In this document: positions 13,101 to 22,500 of the stretch, one piece after another
Position numbering within the stretch: the first letter of the stretch is position 1
How the letters are laid out: each line of letters begins with the position of its first letter
Source: Isochrysis galbana
Lineage: Eukaryota > Haptophyta > Isochrysidales > Isochrysidaceae
Length of the DNA: 64,000 nucleotides
Reading direction: 5' to 3'
Assembly: GCA_018136815.1 (NCBI GenBank)
Contig: CM030933.1
Span: forward strand, 5,100,282-5,164,281
Program-made: the position numbers and the translations under genes
The notes under the pieces: model-generated
The model's database searches: none
What the model was told of the DNA's origin: nothing
What the model saw: only the letters and a program-made list of their open reading frames with translations

Positions 13101-13200
13101 NNNNNNNNNNNNNNNNNNNNNNNNNNNNNNNNNNNNNNNNNNNNNNNNNNNNNNNNNNNNNNNNNNNNNNNNNNNNNNNNNNNNNNNNNNNNNNNNNNNN
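13101..13200. other. Assembly gap (100 N)
   Basis: Exactly 100 N, the conventional placeholder for a gap of unknown size, immediately after a CCCT tandem run. Any coding call that crosses it is unreliable. Confidence 0.99.
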
Positions 13201-13798
13201 CGGCTCACACGAGCCGAACTAGACGTCGCTCCCACTGAGAGATGTGTTTCTTTCACTTAAAAGGTGCCTAGACATATATAAAATTAGGGGTCCGACGCCC
13301 CATATTGCATATTGCCTATAAAGCAAATTTCAAACCCTGGTGCCCCAGCGATGACGTCCGCGCATGCACATGCGCACCACACACGGCTCGCACACGGGCG
13401 ATTCGGCCGTCAGAGGATGCTCCTTGACGGTCCCGACCCTCGCCCCGCAGGATTCGCTCTGGCTCGCGACTGACGAGGAGCTGGAGCACCAGGACGCCAT
13501 GGCGCTCGACGCTGCTCGCTGGTCGACAAAAGTTTGTTGGCCGCTGGCGGGACAGGTGCGCTGCCGATCGCGCCCGCTCTGGCGCAGGTCGACCGAGCCC
13601 GTACCTACAATGCCTTTGCCGCCCCAAACGGCAGGTTCCCGACTCGTCTTTCGACGCTGTGAGGCAGGGAGAACACCTGCCGCCAATGCTCAACCAGAGC
13701 ATCGGCGGCAGGTGTTCTCTCTATGTTTTCGTCGGCTCCTCGGATTTTCACGTGCATCATAGGGCTGGTAGCAATCTAGAATATAATTTAAAGCTAGC

Positions 13799-13987
13799 CT
13801 GCAGCGTGCTCTGCGACGGCGCGACGCGCGCGGCCGATCAGTACTGTGGAATTGATAGCTTTTTGTTTGACGTCTAAAGGGAGAAGTTTTCTCCGCACGG
13901 AGGGCTCGAAAATTGGCAGAAGGGCGAATTTCGAGCTCTAGACCGCCCGTTCTTTTGGCTACTAGTAGATTCAACATGTAATCTAGC
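13799..13987 (+). repeat. Dispersed repeat family F, copy 1
   Basis: About 190 bp matching 36622-36830 in the same orientation. Shared landmarks are GCGACGCGCGCGGCCGATCA, ATGGAATTGATRGCTTTTT or its GTGGAATTG variant, TTTTCTCC-CACG, and TTTGAGCTCTA-ACCGCCCGTT. Non-coding, low-level divergence, probably a short non-autonomous element. Confidence 0.8.
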
Positions 13988-14734
13988 CAAGCACCGGCCT
14001 GAAAGCTTCAGGCGTGATGGTTGCGATCGATTTCTGTGGGCAATCGTGTCGTGAATCACGATTGGACACTGGCTGCTTTGCGCTCATCACGAGCCAACTT
14101 TTAGAATTTTTTGGACACACAGATGGCCTCCAAGGCCATTCACGTTCGGAGACACACAGGTCGTGCCCGCCAAGCACGGGCCAGTCAATAGTCCGCCCGT
14201 TTCTTTAGCACAACATCCCAACATGGAGCACAAAAAGTAGTTTTGTTTTCGCGTTGACGTGCTGAATTGACGGACAGCCTCGTGTTTTCGAGCGTCTCAC
14301 GTTCGATTTCGAGGGACAGCCCCTCCTTTTCGCTCGATGGTTCGACAGTCTCATATGGTAAGACTGGTTGGCTACCGAAACATTGGCATTTGGGCATGCT
14401 GGTGGTCATGTACTGTGCTCATATGTGTCTTGGACTGGTGAAATGAAGACTAAAATTAGAGTTACTATAGTTATAATTCGGCAAAACTATAATCAATTTG
14501 ATCTTTTTCTCCTGCGGCGGCGCGCGATGGCGGCCGCAGCGATGGTCGCTGGCCTCGCCAGTGGCCTCGCACGCGGCCTGTGGCGGCTCTGGCGAGGGTC
14601 TGCGCGGCCAGGAGGCCAGCAGGCACCCCCTCCCACCATACTGAGGCGGTGCCGCGTGTGATGGGCCAGCCCATCATGCGCAGCACCGTCATTTTGACGG
14701 CTCGCGACCAGCCGCGCACTGTACGTGCGCGAGA

Positions 14735-15092
14735 GGCTGGCAGCAGATGCCAGCAGGGGCGAGGTGGAGGGCGCAGGCGACGCCGTGCGATCGCGCAGGG
14801 CTCTGTACTGCCTGTCCGGGGGTAACCGTGCTCGGGGAACGCAGGCGCGCGTCGCACAGCGCGACCTGTGGTGCACTTTTGTGGTCGACGTCAATTTCGC
14901 ACGAGCGCGAAAACGTTTTTGGGTCTGTGTGTTGGATGGCGTCGAAAATGTGCATATTTCTTATGAGATTCTGCCTAATATACCCATTTCCAGGGTAATT
15001 CCCTAAAAATCGCGTGATAAAACCTCAATCTTGAATTGGTGAATTTTCACCCTTAGAAGTTAAAAGGCGTGTTTGTGTTTGACCGCCCTAGA
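14735..15092 (-). repeat. Right arm of the ~370-bp inverted repeat pair
   Basis: Inverted counterpart of 9739-10120. It ends GTGTTTGACCGCCCTA, the complement of the left arm's start with one mismatch. The same terminal TTTGACYGCCCTA is reused at the ends of several other repeats in this window. Confidence 0.8.
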
Positions 15093-15095
15093 CCA

Positions 15096-15317
15096 GGGGG
15101 GGAGGAGGGGTTGGAGCGATGGGCTGGCCACGACAGGCCAGGACGCGCGAGGCAGGCGTGCCTGCCAGGGAGAGAGTGGGTCAGCAGGGCAGTGGCCTCC
15201 TGGCAAGCCATCAGGCGTGCCAGGAGGATGAGTGGTTCCTCCCCCATGGCAGGGGAGGAGTGGAGAGAGGGGGGGGCTCGTGCCCCCCCATGGGGCAACC
15301 AAGTATAAACTTAGTTG
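15096..15317 (-). mobile_element. Hairpin-ended element fragment (family B)
   Basis: About 220 bp nearly identical to 37365-37592 in the same orientation: GGTTGGAGCGATGGGCTGGC, GGGAGAGAGTGGGTCAGCA, GCAAGCCATCAGGC, TTCCTCCCCCATGGCAG, GCTCGTGCCCCCCCATGG, and the terminal stem AAGTATAAACTTAGTTG. Here the copy abuts the right arm of the inverted repeat pair, so its other boundary is truncated or overlapped. Confidence 0.8.
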
Positions 15318-15490
15318 CTCGTCTTCATCAACGAGGTGAGGAGGGTCCCCTTCCGTCCCCGCTCACTTTCCTAAATGCTAAAGGTGGCCGGGGGCTCGGC
15401 GCACGCGGGGGCTCGACGCACGCCCAGGGCACAGAGGCTTCCACCGGCTGTTGTGGGCCTTCCTTGCAGCCTATCTGGGCAGCAGAGGCC

Positions 15491-16318
15491 ATGCACATAC
15501 CCAGCCTGCTCGCCCGCACCCGCACGGCGCTGGTCGCGGCGCTTCCCGCCACGATTCTGGATCGCGCGGACCCTGCACGATGCACGCTATCGCGTCACGA
15601 GCAGGAGGTTCGGGCCAAGCTACTCGCTGCCAAGCAGAAACAGCACGAGGAAGCGGCGGCGTGGTGCAGGGCAGAGGCAGGGCGCGCCGCCTATGAGGCG
15701 GAGCGCGAGCGTGATGCCGTCGGCAACAGGCGCTGGCCCGACATCACGCGCTACTCTTTGGCGCGCCGCCTCGAAGGTGAGGTGCGCAACGAGGCCCCAT
15801 TTGAGGCCCATTCGGTCCTCACCTTGCAGGAGGAGGGCGACATCGTCGAGGTGTGCAAACAGCTCAACCTCCACGGCCAAGGCGTCGACAGGGCACATCT
15901 GGGGCGGATGGTTGTGGAGAGCTTGCGCCTCCGCAGCACGCTCAACGTTGGGCGCAATTACATCAAGCAGTCGACCAACGCAAGGCGAGTGCTCGAGCGC
16001 CAAGATCCTGGGCCAGAGTGGTACACTCACTTCTTCTCGAAGTACATGAAGGACATCCGCGAGAGACCTCGTCTCCGCCAGTTCCTCAACCAGGCCCCAG
16101 TGCCGCTTCCTCCCTCCGTGTTTCACCTGCGACTCGGCCGCGTCCTTTCCCTCGCGGAGCGCGGAGAGACCCCCACGGAACATCCTGGGACCGGAGAATG
16201 TTTGGGACGAATCTTCCTGCCGTCGGCCGAGGAGAGGCGGACGGAGAGAGAGAGAGAGAGAGTCTCGCAGAGCGACTGCAGAACGAGAAGTCGACGTCAT
16301 GCCGGTTTATTACCTTAA
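15491..16318 (+). pseudogene. Transposon-like ORF remnant with CENP-B/pogo-style N-terminal region
   Basis: The 3' part of a long open frame encodes a Lys/Glu/Arg-rich helical start (residues following MHIPSLLARTRTALVAAL), a stretch LTLQEEGDIVEVCKQLNLHG typical in layout of helix-turn-helix regions that precede DDE transposase domains, and WYTHFFSKYMKDIRERPRLR, which resembles the W-F-R-H block of CENP-B-type DNA-binding domains. No DDE catalytic domain follows; the frame ends in low-complexity sequence by 16318. The upstream half of the same open frame is translated repeat family B and is not coding. Most likely a truncated element gene. Family assignment is from motif layout only. Confidence 0.4.
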
Positions 16319-16929
16319 ACGAGCCAACAATTATAGTAACAGCAAAAACAAAATTCGAATCGCAAATTTCGAGACCAAAATCTGCAAACCTGGACTTGAG
16401 ACCATGGGGAATCCGAATCTGTGTGTCTTGTGCGTCTGTGGCAACACGGGGAACTGTTCAATTGCAATTGTGAGCGCGTACCTTACACGAATATTCATGC
16501 CTACAGCCTTCAGATGGGCAGGAATACAACACTTTCACGGCTGCGTCAGCTGCCGGCTCGATCGAACGGCCCTCTGCCTACGAGTCAGTAGTCCTCGCAT
16601 GTTCGACAACCTGCCTCTTGCCTCGTCAGCCACGCGTGGACGGGCGCGTGGTGACCTGGTCCTAGTTCTCGATGCCGATTTCGAGTGAGGGCAAATCCTG
16701 CGAGGAGCGGGTCGGGATGGTCGATGTGGGGTCTGTTGCAGCCAGGGTAGCCGTGTGCGCGCGCTCTGAGGAGGTGGTTGGGCTGCGCGGGCAACGACGC
16801 CAGAGCCAGACGGTCAGGGTCAGGGGGCAGTCGGACGGTCGGACTGTCGGCAGCCCGACACGGCGCTGCTAGGCGCTGCATCGGGCGATCGGGCGGAAAT
16901 CAAATGCCGAATGTAGCCTAGATATGAAG
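16319..16929. other. Intergenic sequence, nothing recognised
   Basis: No gene, RNA or clear repeat was recognised. Frames of up to 129 codons (16299-16688) have no motif. A short GGTCAGGGTCAGGG-type duplication lies near 16813. Confidence 0.35.
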
Positions 16930-17125
16930 GAACCGATTCCCCTGCGGGCGCGACCGCAAATTCTTTACTGGTAGAGCGTGAGCGCGCTTGACGGAGGGGC
17001 GGAGATTTTCGTGGTGGCAGGTGGCCCCCCCCTGGAGGTTTTTATTGTGCATCGCGCCACGGTCAAAAATACAGCCCAGCCCTTACTAATGGTTAAAAAG
17101 CCCCTGTTTGACTGCCCTAATCATG
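16930..17125 (+). repeat. Dispersed repeat family E, uninterrupted copy
   Basis: About 195 bp with landmarks TGCGGGCGCGACCGC, CTTTACTGGTAGAGCG, ATTTTCGTGGTGGCAGGTGG, and the end TTAAAAAGCCCCTGTTTGAC followed by TGCCCTA. It matches 55013-55162 and the disrupted copy spanning 30600-32685, and served as the reference for reconstructing that nested locus. Confidence 0.8.
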
Positions 17126-17261
17126 GCCACGTCCCAGCCATGAAAGATGAGAAGCTAGTATTCGCATCCTCTACTTCTACTTCCGCCTCCGCTTGCTCTT
17201 TCCCGTGTCCACGTCACCCCATGACGCACGGAGGTATGAGAGAGGTGGCGCTTCTTCCGCC

Positions 17262-20200
17262 TCAAAGAAATTCCATGTAGGCATGCCTCCAAGCTTCAAG
17301 TCGCATAGTATCGAGACTCTCGTGTCCATCACATGGGGACGATCCTAGCAACAGCTTTTGTACGTGGGCCTCGATCGCTCTCACCTCGGCACGCTTCACG
17401 GATGTGAACCAACGGATCTATGGATTGGCAGAGGGGGGCAACAACTTAGGCTCTACGTACACGCAACGTGGAGGGTGGCGCCGCTGAATTGACAATTCTA
17501 CACACGGAGCCCCATTCCCCCTTGCCCTCCCACTATACTCCCTCCCGACTCCTCTCACCTGCGGCTCGCCCAGGGCTTCGCAGATGACGGGATTGGCCTC
17601 GAGGGCATCGCAAGCATCGAGAAGGCTCGTGGGCAAGAGCTTGAGCTGATTCCCCGGCTGCACGAGTGAGCCATCCTTATTCGAATTGCAAGGAGCGGCA
17701 TCGGCTACTAGGCTGTGTTCTCCTTGGCCTTGCTCTTCGCGTTTTGTTGGAGCGTCATGCGCAGCAGGTGGCAACGGCATCTGTTTCTCGATCCCGTCCA
17801 TACCGGCCGCACAGACGGCGGCGAGCACTAGGTATGGATTCGCAGCCGAGGAGGGCATGCGCAATTCCATGTACGTATGTTGGGCGTGTTCATCGGTCTT
17901 AACGCGTACTGCCCTTGTGCGATCGTCGATGCCCCAGTCGGCAGCGGAGGGTGCCCAACGCCCATGACGTGTGTAGCAAGCAGGGGTGGGTGCACAAAAA
18001 GCCTCAAGTGCAGGAGCGTGCGCTAGCACCCCCGCCAGGAAGTGACGCGCCTCCAAGGCTAGCCCGTCCGGCGATGTGCCATCGCCCGTCACCGGCTCGA
18101 GACCATCTTCGGCAAATGTTGACTCATGTGGTGTGCCCACACCTTGTGGCGGAGTCCACCCTGGCGACATTGGCCGCAACGGTTTGTCGGCTGCGTGCAC
18201 GGGCTTCGTGTCGGTGTGACTCTTGCGCCACAAGGAAAAGTTAAAGTGACCTCCGCTAGCCGGACCGCTCATGATGAAGGGCCGTGGCAAGAAGGTGGCG
18301 GTCATGCCGTGCTCCTGCGCCACCTCTTTTGCCGCACATCGCAGCGCCGCCGCAGCGTCGGCGGCATGAATACCGCATTTTGGTGTGAATGAAAGCTCGA
18401 GCTGTCCGTCGGCGCCTTCAGTATGTACGGCACGGATGTCCACGCCGATGGCCGCAGCACCAGCGGTGAGCGAGTGAATGTATCCCATAATCTTAGCGGT
18501 GTGAAGCGTTGTAAAGACCTCAGGGCCCTGCGTGAAATGAGGTCAAGGCGTTGGCGAGAGGCGTGCTGATGGAGCCAATCTACACACAGATGAAGACTCA
18601 CAGGGTGGTATAGCAGCATCGCCTCTTTGGGCTAAGGTATCTTGTGAACACCCCTCGGAATGTAGCCCGGCGCCTATACCGCCTCACTACTACTTACCTC
18701 AATGACGGGTTTCGACCAATCTGTTGCCTTAGCGAGGCAAAATTCAAGCTCCATGGCAGAAACGATCTGCAGTCCATGCCGTCGTGCCAGAACCTCTAGT
18801 AAACGACGGCACGTTGATCGTGGGAGCGCTGGGTGGAGCGTCGGGGAGTGCGCCACGGTGCTCACGCCGAGGGAAGTGGGCTCCAACAAGGAGGCGTTCG
18901 AGGGGGAGCGCTGCAAGGTCACATCCGCGCACCTCGGGATGATGCGGTGGCCCTGACGGCTCAGCGTAGCCCTAGCAGCCTCACCAGCGATATTGGGCAC
19001 CTCCCCGCACACGTCTGGAAGCCAACCCATCTCACAGAACACTCTCGACACAACCACTGGCGCATCCCCGCGATGCGCTGCTGTGGCGCTGACCCATGGT
19101 AACACGGCTTCCGTTTCCCAAACTGGGATGAGCTTCACATTTGGGCATCCCAACCGATGTATTTCGTCTGGGATAGTCACGATCTCCGCGTTGGCGCCAA
19201 CGGCGATGGCTCCCGCGTACAGCTCCATAGGCTTGCCGCGATGCCGTGCGGGGATCAGCTTGCTTAGTCCCTTGCCATTTAGATCGATCACTTCGTAGCG
19301 GATGTAATCAGCAGCAACGATGGGCAGGGGCGCTGCCGGCGATGGCGCGACCAAAGCCGTCCCCATGTGAATGGGGCTGACCAAGGCAGAGGCCTGCTCC
19401 GTGCTGATGCCACCCGTGGTCTGCCTAAGCGCCGCTGCTGCCGTTGCCACTGCCCGACCAGCCGTTGCCATGTTCCATGGTGAAGCAAACGGCGATGGCG
19501 TGCGCGGCTGCATGCCGGAGGGATGGAGCTCACAAAGGATTTGATGGGTTGAACGGTGACGTGCATAGCCAGCTGCGTTGGCGAGACTGCTTTCGTGCCG
19601 CCGCTTGGTGTGAGTGATGCAGCCATCAATGGCGACGGTCACCAGGAAGCCGAGGTCGCAAGCGTCGCGGACAGCTGAGTCGATACACTGCATGGGAGAG
19701 GAAGGGCAAGCGCAAGTAGCTTAGCTATTGATGGCACAGCATCATGACATTTTTGATGGCTTTCACCTGATCCGTCAGACCACCGCAAATGACTAATTGC
19801 GTGACTCCTAGATTCCGCAGCTTGTACGCAAGGTTGGTTGAAATGAAAACTGACGAGGAGCACTTGGGAATAACAATCTCGTCTTCCAGGGGCGCGATCG
19901 CCTCGAGCACACGTGCATCCCAGGAGCCGCGCGGCACATTGAATCCTGAAATCTTGTAGTCGAGCGAACGATCTCTCCCGTCGTGCGTGAGCGACTCGAT
20001 CGTTGTGAATATACATTCAGCGCCAGAGGACCGTGCTGATTCAAGCAGCGCGCGGATGTTGCCCAGGACGTGAGGCAGGCGCTCCAGATAGTAGGCGGTC
20101 GGCGATGCCGAGCGCCAGGCGCCACCGTGTGGATGACAGCAGTAGTTCTGCATGTCAATGATGAGCAGCGCAGTCCTCGATGGCACGAGGCTCAACTCAC

Positions 20201-20477
20201 GACTGAGCTCGCCATTGGGCAATGCGTCAACCGAGTGACCTGTCTCACGCACATTTCCGCTGTCCGCGCCTGGAGCGTGCCCTCTGTGAGCGACCAAGGC
20301 ACAACGTGGAGCAAGAGCAGAGGATATCTTGACAACGGCGGCAGTTGCGAGCGCCGCGCTGCCCAAGAGGACGAGCTGTATCGGCGCGGCCGGCCTCGCG
20401 AATCGGACGCACACATAGGCGAGGCTTGCGCCGGTCAGCGAGGCACAGCCGAGCATCGCGAGCTGGCGGTGCTCCAT
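17262..20477 (-). CDS. Isochorismatase-fold amidohydrolase fused to GS-I/lengsin-type glutamine synthetase domain
   Basis: Exons 20477-19767, 19687-18698, 18527-17559 and 17417-17262 (941 residues); introns of 79, 170 and 141 nt, all GT-AG and phase 0. Residues ~9-56 are hydrophobic (two possible membrane segments or a targeting signal). Residues ~98-285 are an isochorismatase-like hydrolase with the full triad: D108 in LLIIDMQN, K205 in IPKCSSSVF, and C238 in GGLTDQC, the Cys being the first codon of exon 2. Exon 2 then runs without a stop through a ~75-residue Ala/Pro linker into a glutamine-synthetase domain: YIRYEVIDLNGKGLSK, MELEFCLA, EGADGQLELSF, SGPASGGHFNFSLW, WGIDDRTRAVRV, SSAANPYLVLAAVCAAGMDG, and the exon-4 tail FTSVKRAEVRAIEAHV. 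Isochorismatase-fold amidases commonly release ammonia, and GS-type enzymes ligate ammonia or amines to glutamate. The real substrates are unknown. It shares a 331-bp divergent promoter with the TPR-like gene. Confidence 0.85.
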
Positions 20478-20808
20478 CCGTGAGGCGGCGTCGCCCCCTC
20501 CTACCACCCCCCGCGCCCCTCTCCCCGCTCCGTGTGCGCCGAGTGGGTTGCGCTTCCCCCTTCCCCACGCCCACGCGCCCGCTGAGCCGGCCGCTCTCCT
20601 CGCGCGCACCGGCCGTCCGCCCCACGCCAAGGAAGGAGAGGAGAGAGAAGGCAATTCAACGGTAAGGGTACTCCTACTGAAAGTGAAATACCGATATTCG
20701 CTCCTCGCGGCCAAGGGAGGCGCCGACGGCGAGCCCCGCAACGGCGTCTCCCTCTCTCTCTCTCCCTCCCCCCCCCCCCTTCCCCCCCCCCCCCCCTCTT
20801 TGTTCACG
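20478..20808. promoter_or_regulatory. Divergent intergenic promoter region
   Basis: 331 bp separate the start codons of the minus-strand fusion gene and the plus-strand TPR-like gene, so both promoters must lie here or overlap the leaders. The sequence contains GC-rich stretches, a short CT run at about 20749-20768 and poly-C tracts at about 20769-20796. No TATA box is obvious. Confidence 0.5.
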
Positions 20809-21927
20809 ATGCCTGCGGAGGCGCAGAGTGTGCACCAACTCCTCCGCACGGCCGAACGCGCCCTCTGGGCCGGCCAGCTTGCTCGGTGCTTGAGCGTCTC
20901 GAGGGAAGCGCTCGCTGTATGCTCGACCCTGCCTGCGTCCGAGATGCCGCGCCGCGAGATGCGACTCGCCTCAAGCGTGCATGGCGTGGCGTTGCATCTG
21001 TCGGGGCAGTACACACAGGCGATGCCGCAGCTCGAGGAGGCCTTGCATCTCGCAGAGGGAGCCGCGAGCTGCGGGCTCGCACATGACCAGCTAGTGTGCG
21101 TTGCAGGCTCACTCAACGATGTAGGCGTCAATGCCCTTGCTATCGGCGACCACCACCGGGCTGCGGTATGTATCAAACGCGCTGAGTACATGGTTGCACG
21201 GGCATACCGTCCGAGTGACGCTGCCCGAGGGGCCTTGCGCGTGTCATTCGGTCTTTTACACAGCGTCAACGGAGATCAAGAGGCTGCCCTTGCGTGTCAC
21301 CGTAAGGCGCACCGGCTGCTGACCTCACCCGCGTCGCTACAATCGCGCGCGCCGCATGTTTGGATTCATTCTGCTCTATCGGGCGCTGTGGGCGCCGCGC
21401 TTGCCCTGCACGATCTACCTTCTGTTCATAACTTTTCGAATGCCGCGCAGGATGCTTTGCGCTCATCCTTGAAGGAGGAAGCCGCGAATGCAACGCACTT
21501 GCAGGCTTTGGCCGATATCAACACTGCTATTTGTCGCGTGGAAAGTGTGCGTTTGGCTAGGAGTCAAGAGCCTACGAACGGTCCGTTTCTGGACGCCTCG
21601 TCTGTACGAGAGAGAAATCTAGACGATGCCCAGGGAGGCATTGGCTCGTCCTTGTCCAATGTTGATTGTCGATCAACTCATAGCCTCAATGAAGCGGCGG
21701 CAAAGCTAGCCATGGCGGCAAACATTTTAGAGAGAACTTACGGGCCAAATCGTGCTCAGACGCAAGCCGCAAGAGCTGACGCAGAGCTCATTGCTCGCGC
21801 GGCCACCTTAAACGAGCTCCCATCACCCTCATGGGCCAAGCCAGCATGGTTGCCGGCTGTGGGGATTGGAATTGCTCTTGATGGACACCTAAAGGGAGAC
21901 GAGGAGTCAGAGAGGGGGCGGCGTTGA
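20809..21927 (+). CDS. TPR-like helical-repeat protein
   Basis: One exon of 372 residues. The start MPAEAQSVHQLL is taken because the in-frame sequence upstream is low-complexity promoter DNA. Helix pairs with the small-large residue pattern of tetratricopeptide repeats are visible, for example QLARCLSVSREALAVC, VALHLSGQYTQAMPQLEEAL, LNDVGVNALAIGDHHRAAVCIKRAE, and LLHSVNGDQEAALACHRKAHRLL. The last ~80 residues are less regular and end in a charged tail. TPR proteins are protein-binding scaffolds; no partner or pathway is indicated. The gene is head-to-head with the isochorismatase/GS fusion, so co-expression is possible but not shown. Confidence 0.75.
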   Translation: MPAEAQSVHQLLRTAERALWAGQLARCLSVSREALAVCSTLPASEMPRREMRLASSVHGVALHLSGQYTQAMPQLEEALHLAEGAASCGLAHDQLVCVAGSLNDVGVNALAIGDHHRAAVCIKRAEYMVARAYRPSDAARGALRVSFGLLHSVNGDQEAALACHRKAHRLLTSPASLQSRAPHVWIHSALSGAVGAALALHDLPSVHNFSNAAQDALRSSLKEEAANATHLQALADINTAICRVESVRLARSQEPTNGPFLDASSVRERNLDDAQGGIGSSLSNVDCRSTHSLNEAAAKLAMAANILERTYGPNRAQTQAARADAELIARAATLNELPSPSWAKPAWLPAVGIGIALDGHLKGDEESERGRR

Positions 21928-22361
21928 TCACCACGACAGGCCACAGTCCAGAGGACCAGCCGCTAATGACCAGAGGCCAATTGCCTCCAACATTTGTGTT
22001 GTGGAGCGCCTCGTGCAATGATGTACTACAAGTTACTATCCTGTCGAGCGTCACGGATCAGAGATTGTTGTCTACACATAAGCACTTAGCCACATCACAT
22101 TTTTCATGGTTTTTTCATGACATTATGATAGTAGCGTCCCATACAGAATCTTGACTTCTACAAAAAAATTCCTCAGCGAGGACGCGAGCGACTTTTTTCG
22201 TCGACACAAGGTACAAGGTGGACACCACACCTCACAACTCACCGACCGGAGCCCAAAAAACTATCACTCTTGCTAAGCTAAAAATAATGAGCAAGAAGTC
22301 GACAACCAAGTTTCCCTGGGAGATCGAAGATCGAAGACGAGGCGAGGGCCAAAGCTTTCTA
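21928..22361. other. Downstream region of the TPR-like gene
   Basis: Relatively AT-rich sequence without a gene. It contains runs of A near 22161 and 22364 that may belong to the insertion that follows. Confidence 0.35.
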
Positions 22362-22500
22362 AAAAAAACCTCTTAATATATTCGCGCCACGCGCGCGGCC
22401 TTGCACATTTATCACGTAGCCACGCCCGCTTCCCTTACCACTCCGCCCACCTGCCTCGCGGCTTGTCCCCTCGTGCTCTACTTAGGGGCTCGGTGCGTGG
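22362..22500 (+). repeat. Dispersed repeat family C, copy 1
   Basis: Begins with an A-run followed by ACCTCTTAATATATTCGCG and the GC-rich CCACGCGCGCGGCC, then CACGCCCG and TCGTGCTCTACTTAGGGGC. The same order occurs at 62093-62225. Shorter versions of the A-run/TTAATATTCTCGCC/CGTGGC end occur at 57853-57893 and, inverted, at 32193-32233. Likely the terminal part of a non-autonomous element. Confidence 0.7.

Noticed and set aside
15119-15486. N-terminal ~120 codons of the 399-codon frame as protein
   Set aside because: This part is repeat family B, also present at 37365-37592 where the frame is different.
18674-19693. Separate gene starting at the ATG at 19693
   Set aside because: The ATG lies in the splice acceptor CCCATGCAG; the codon after it is the catalytic Cys of the isochorismatase domain, which would be non-functional without exon 1.
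19725-21269. 514-codon minus-strand frame treated as a single isochorismatase gene
   Set aside because: Its first ~264 codons lie antisense to the TPR-like gene and promoter repeats. The frame's 3' end is cut by a GT donor after LTDQ, which leads to the GS fusion rather than the frame's own stop.
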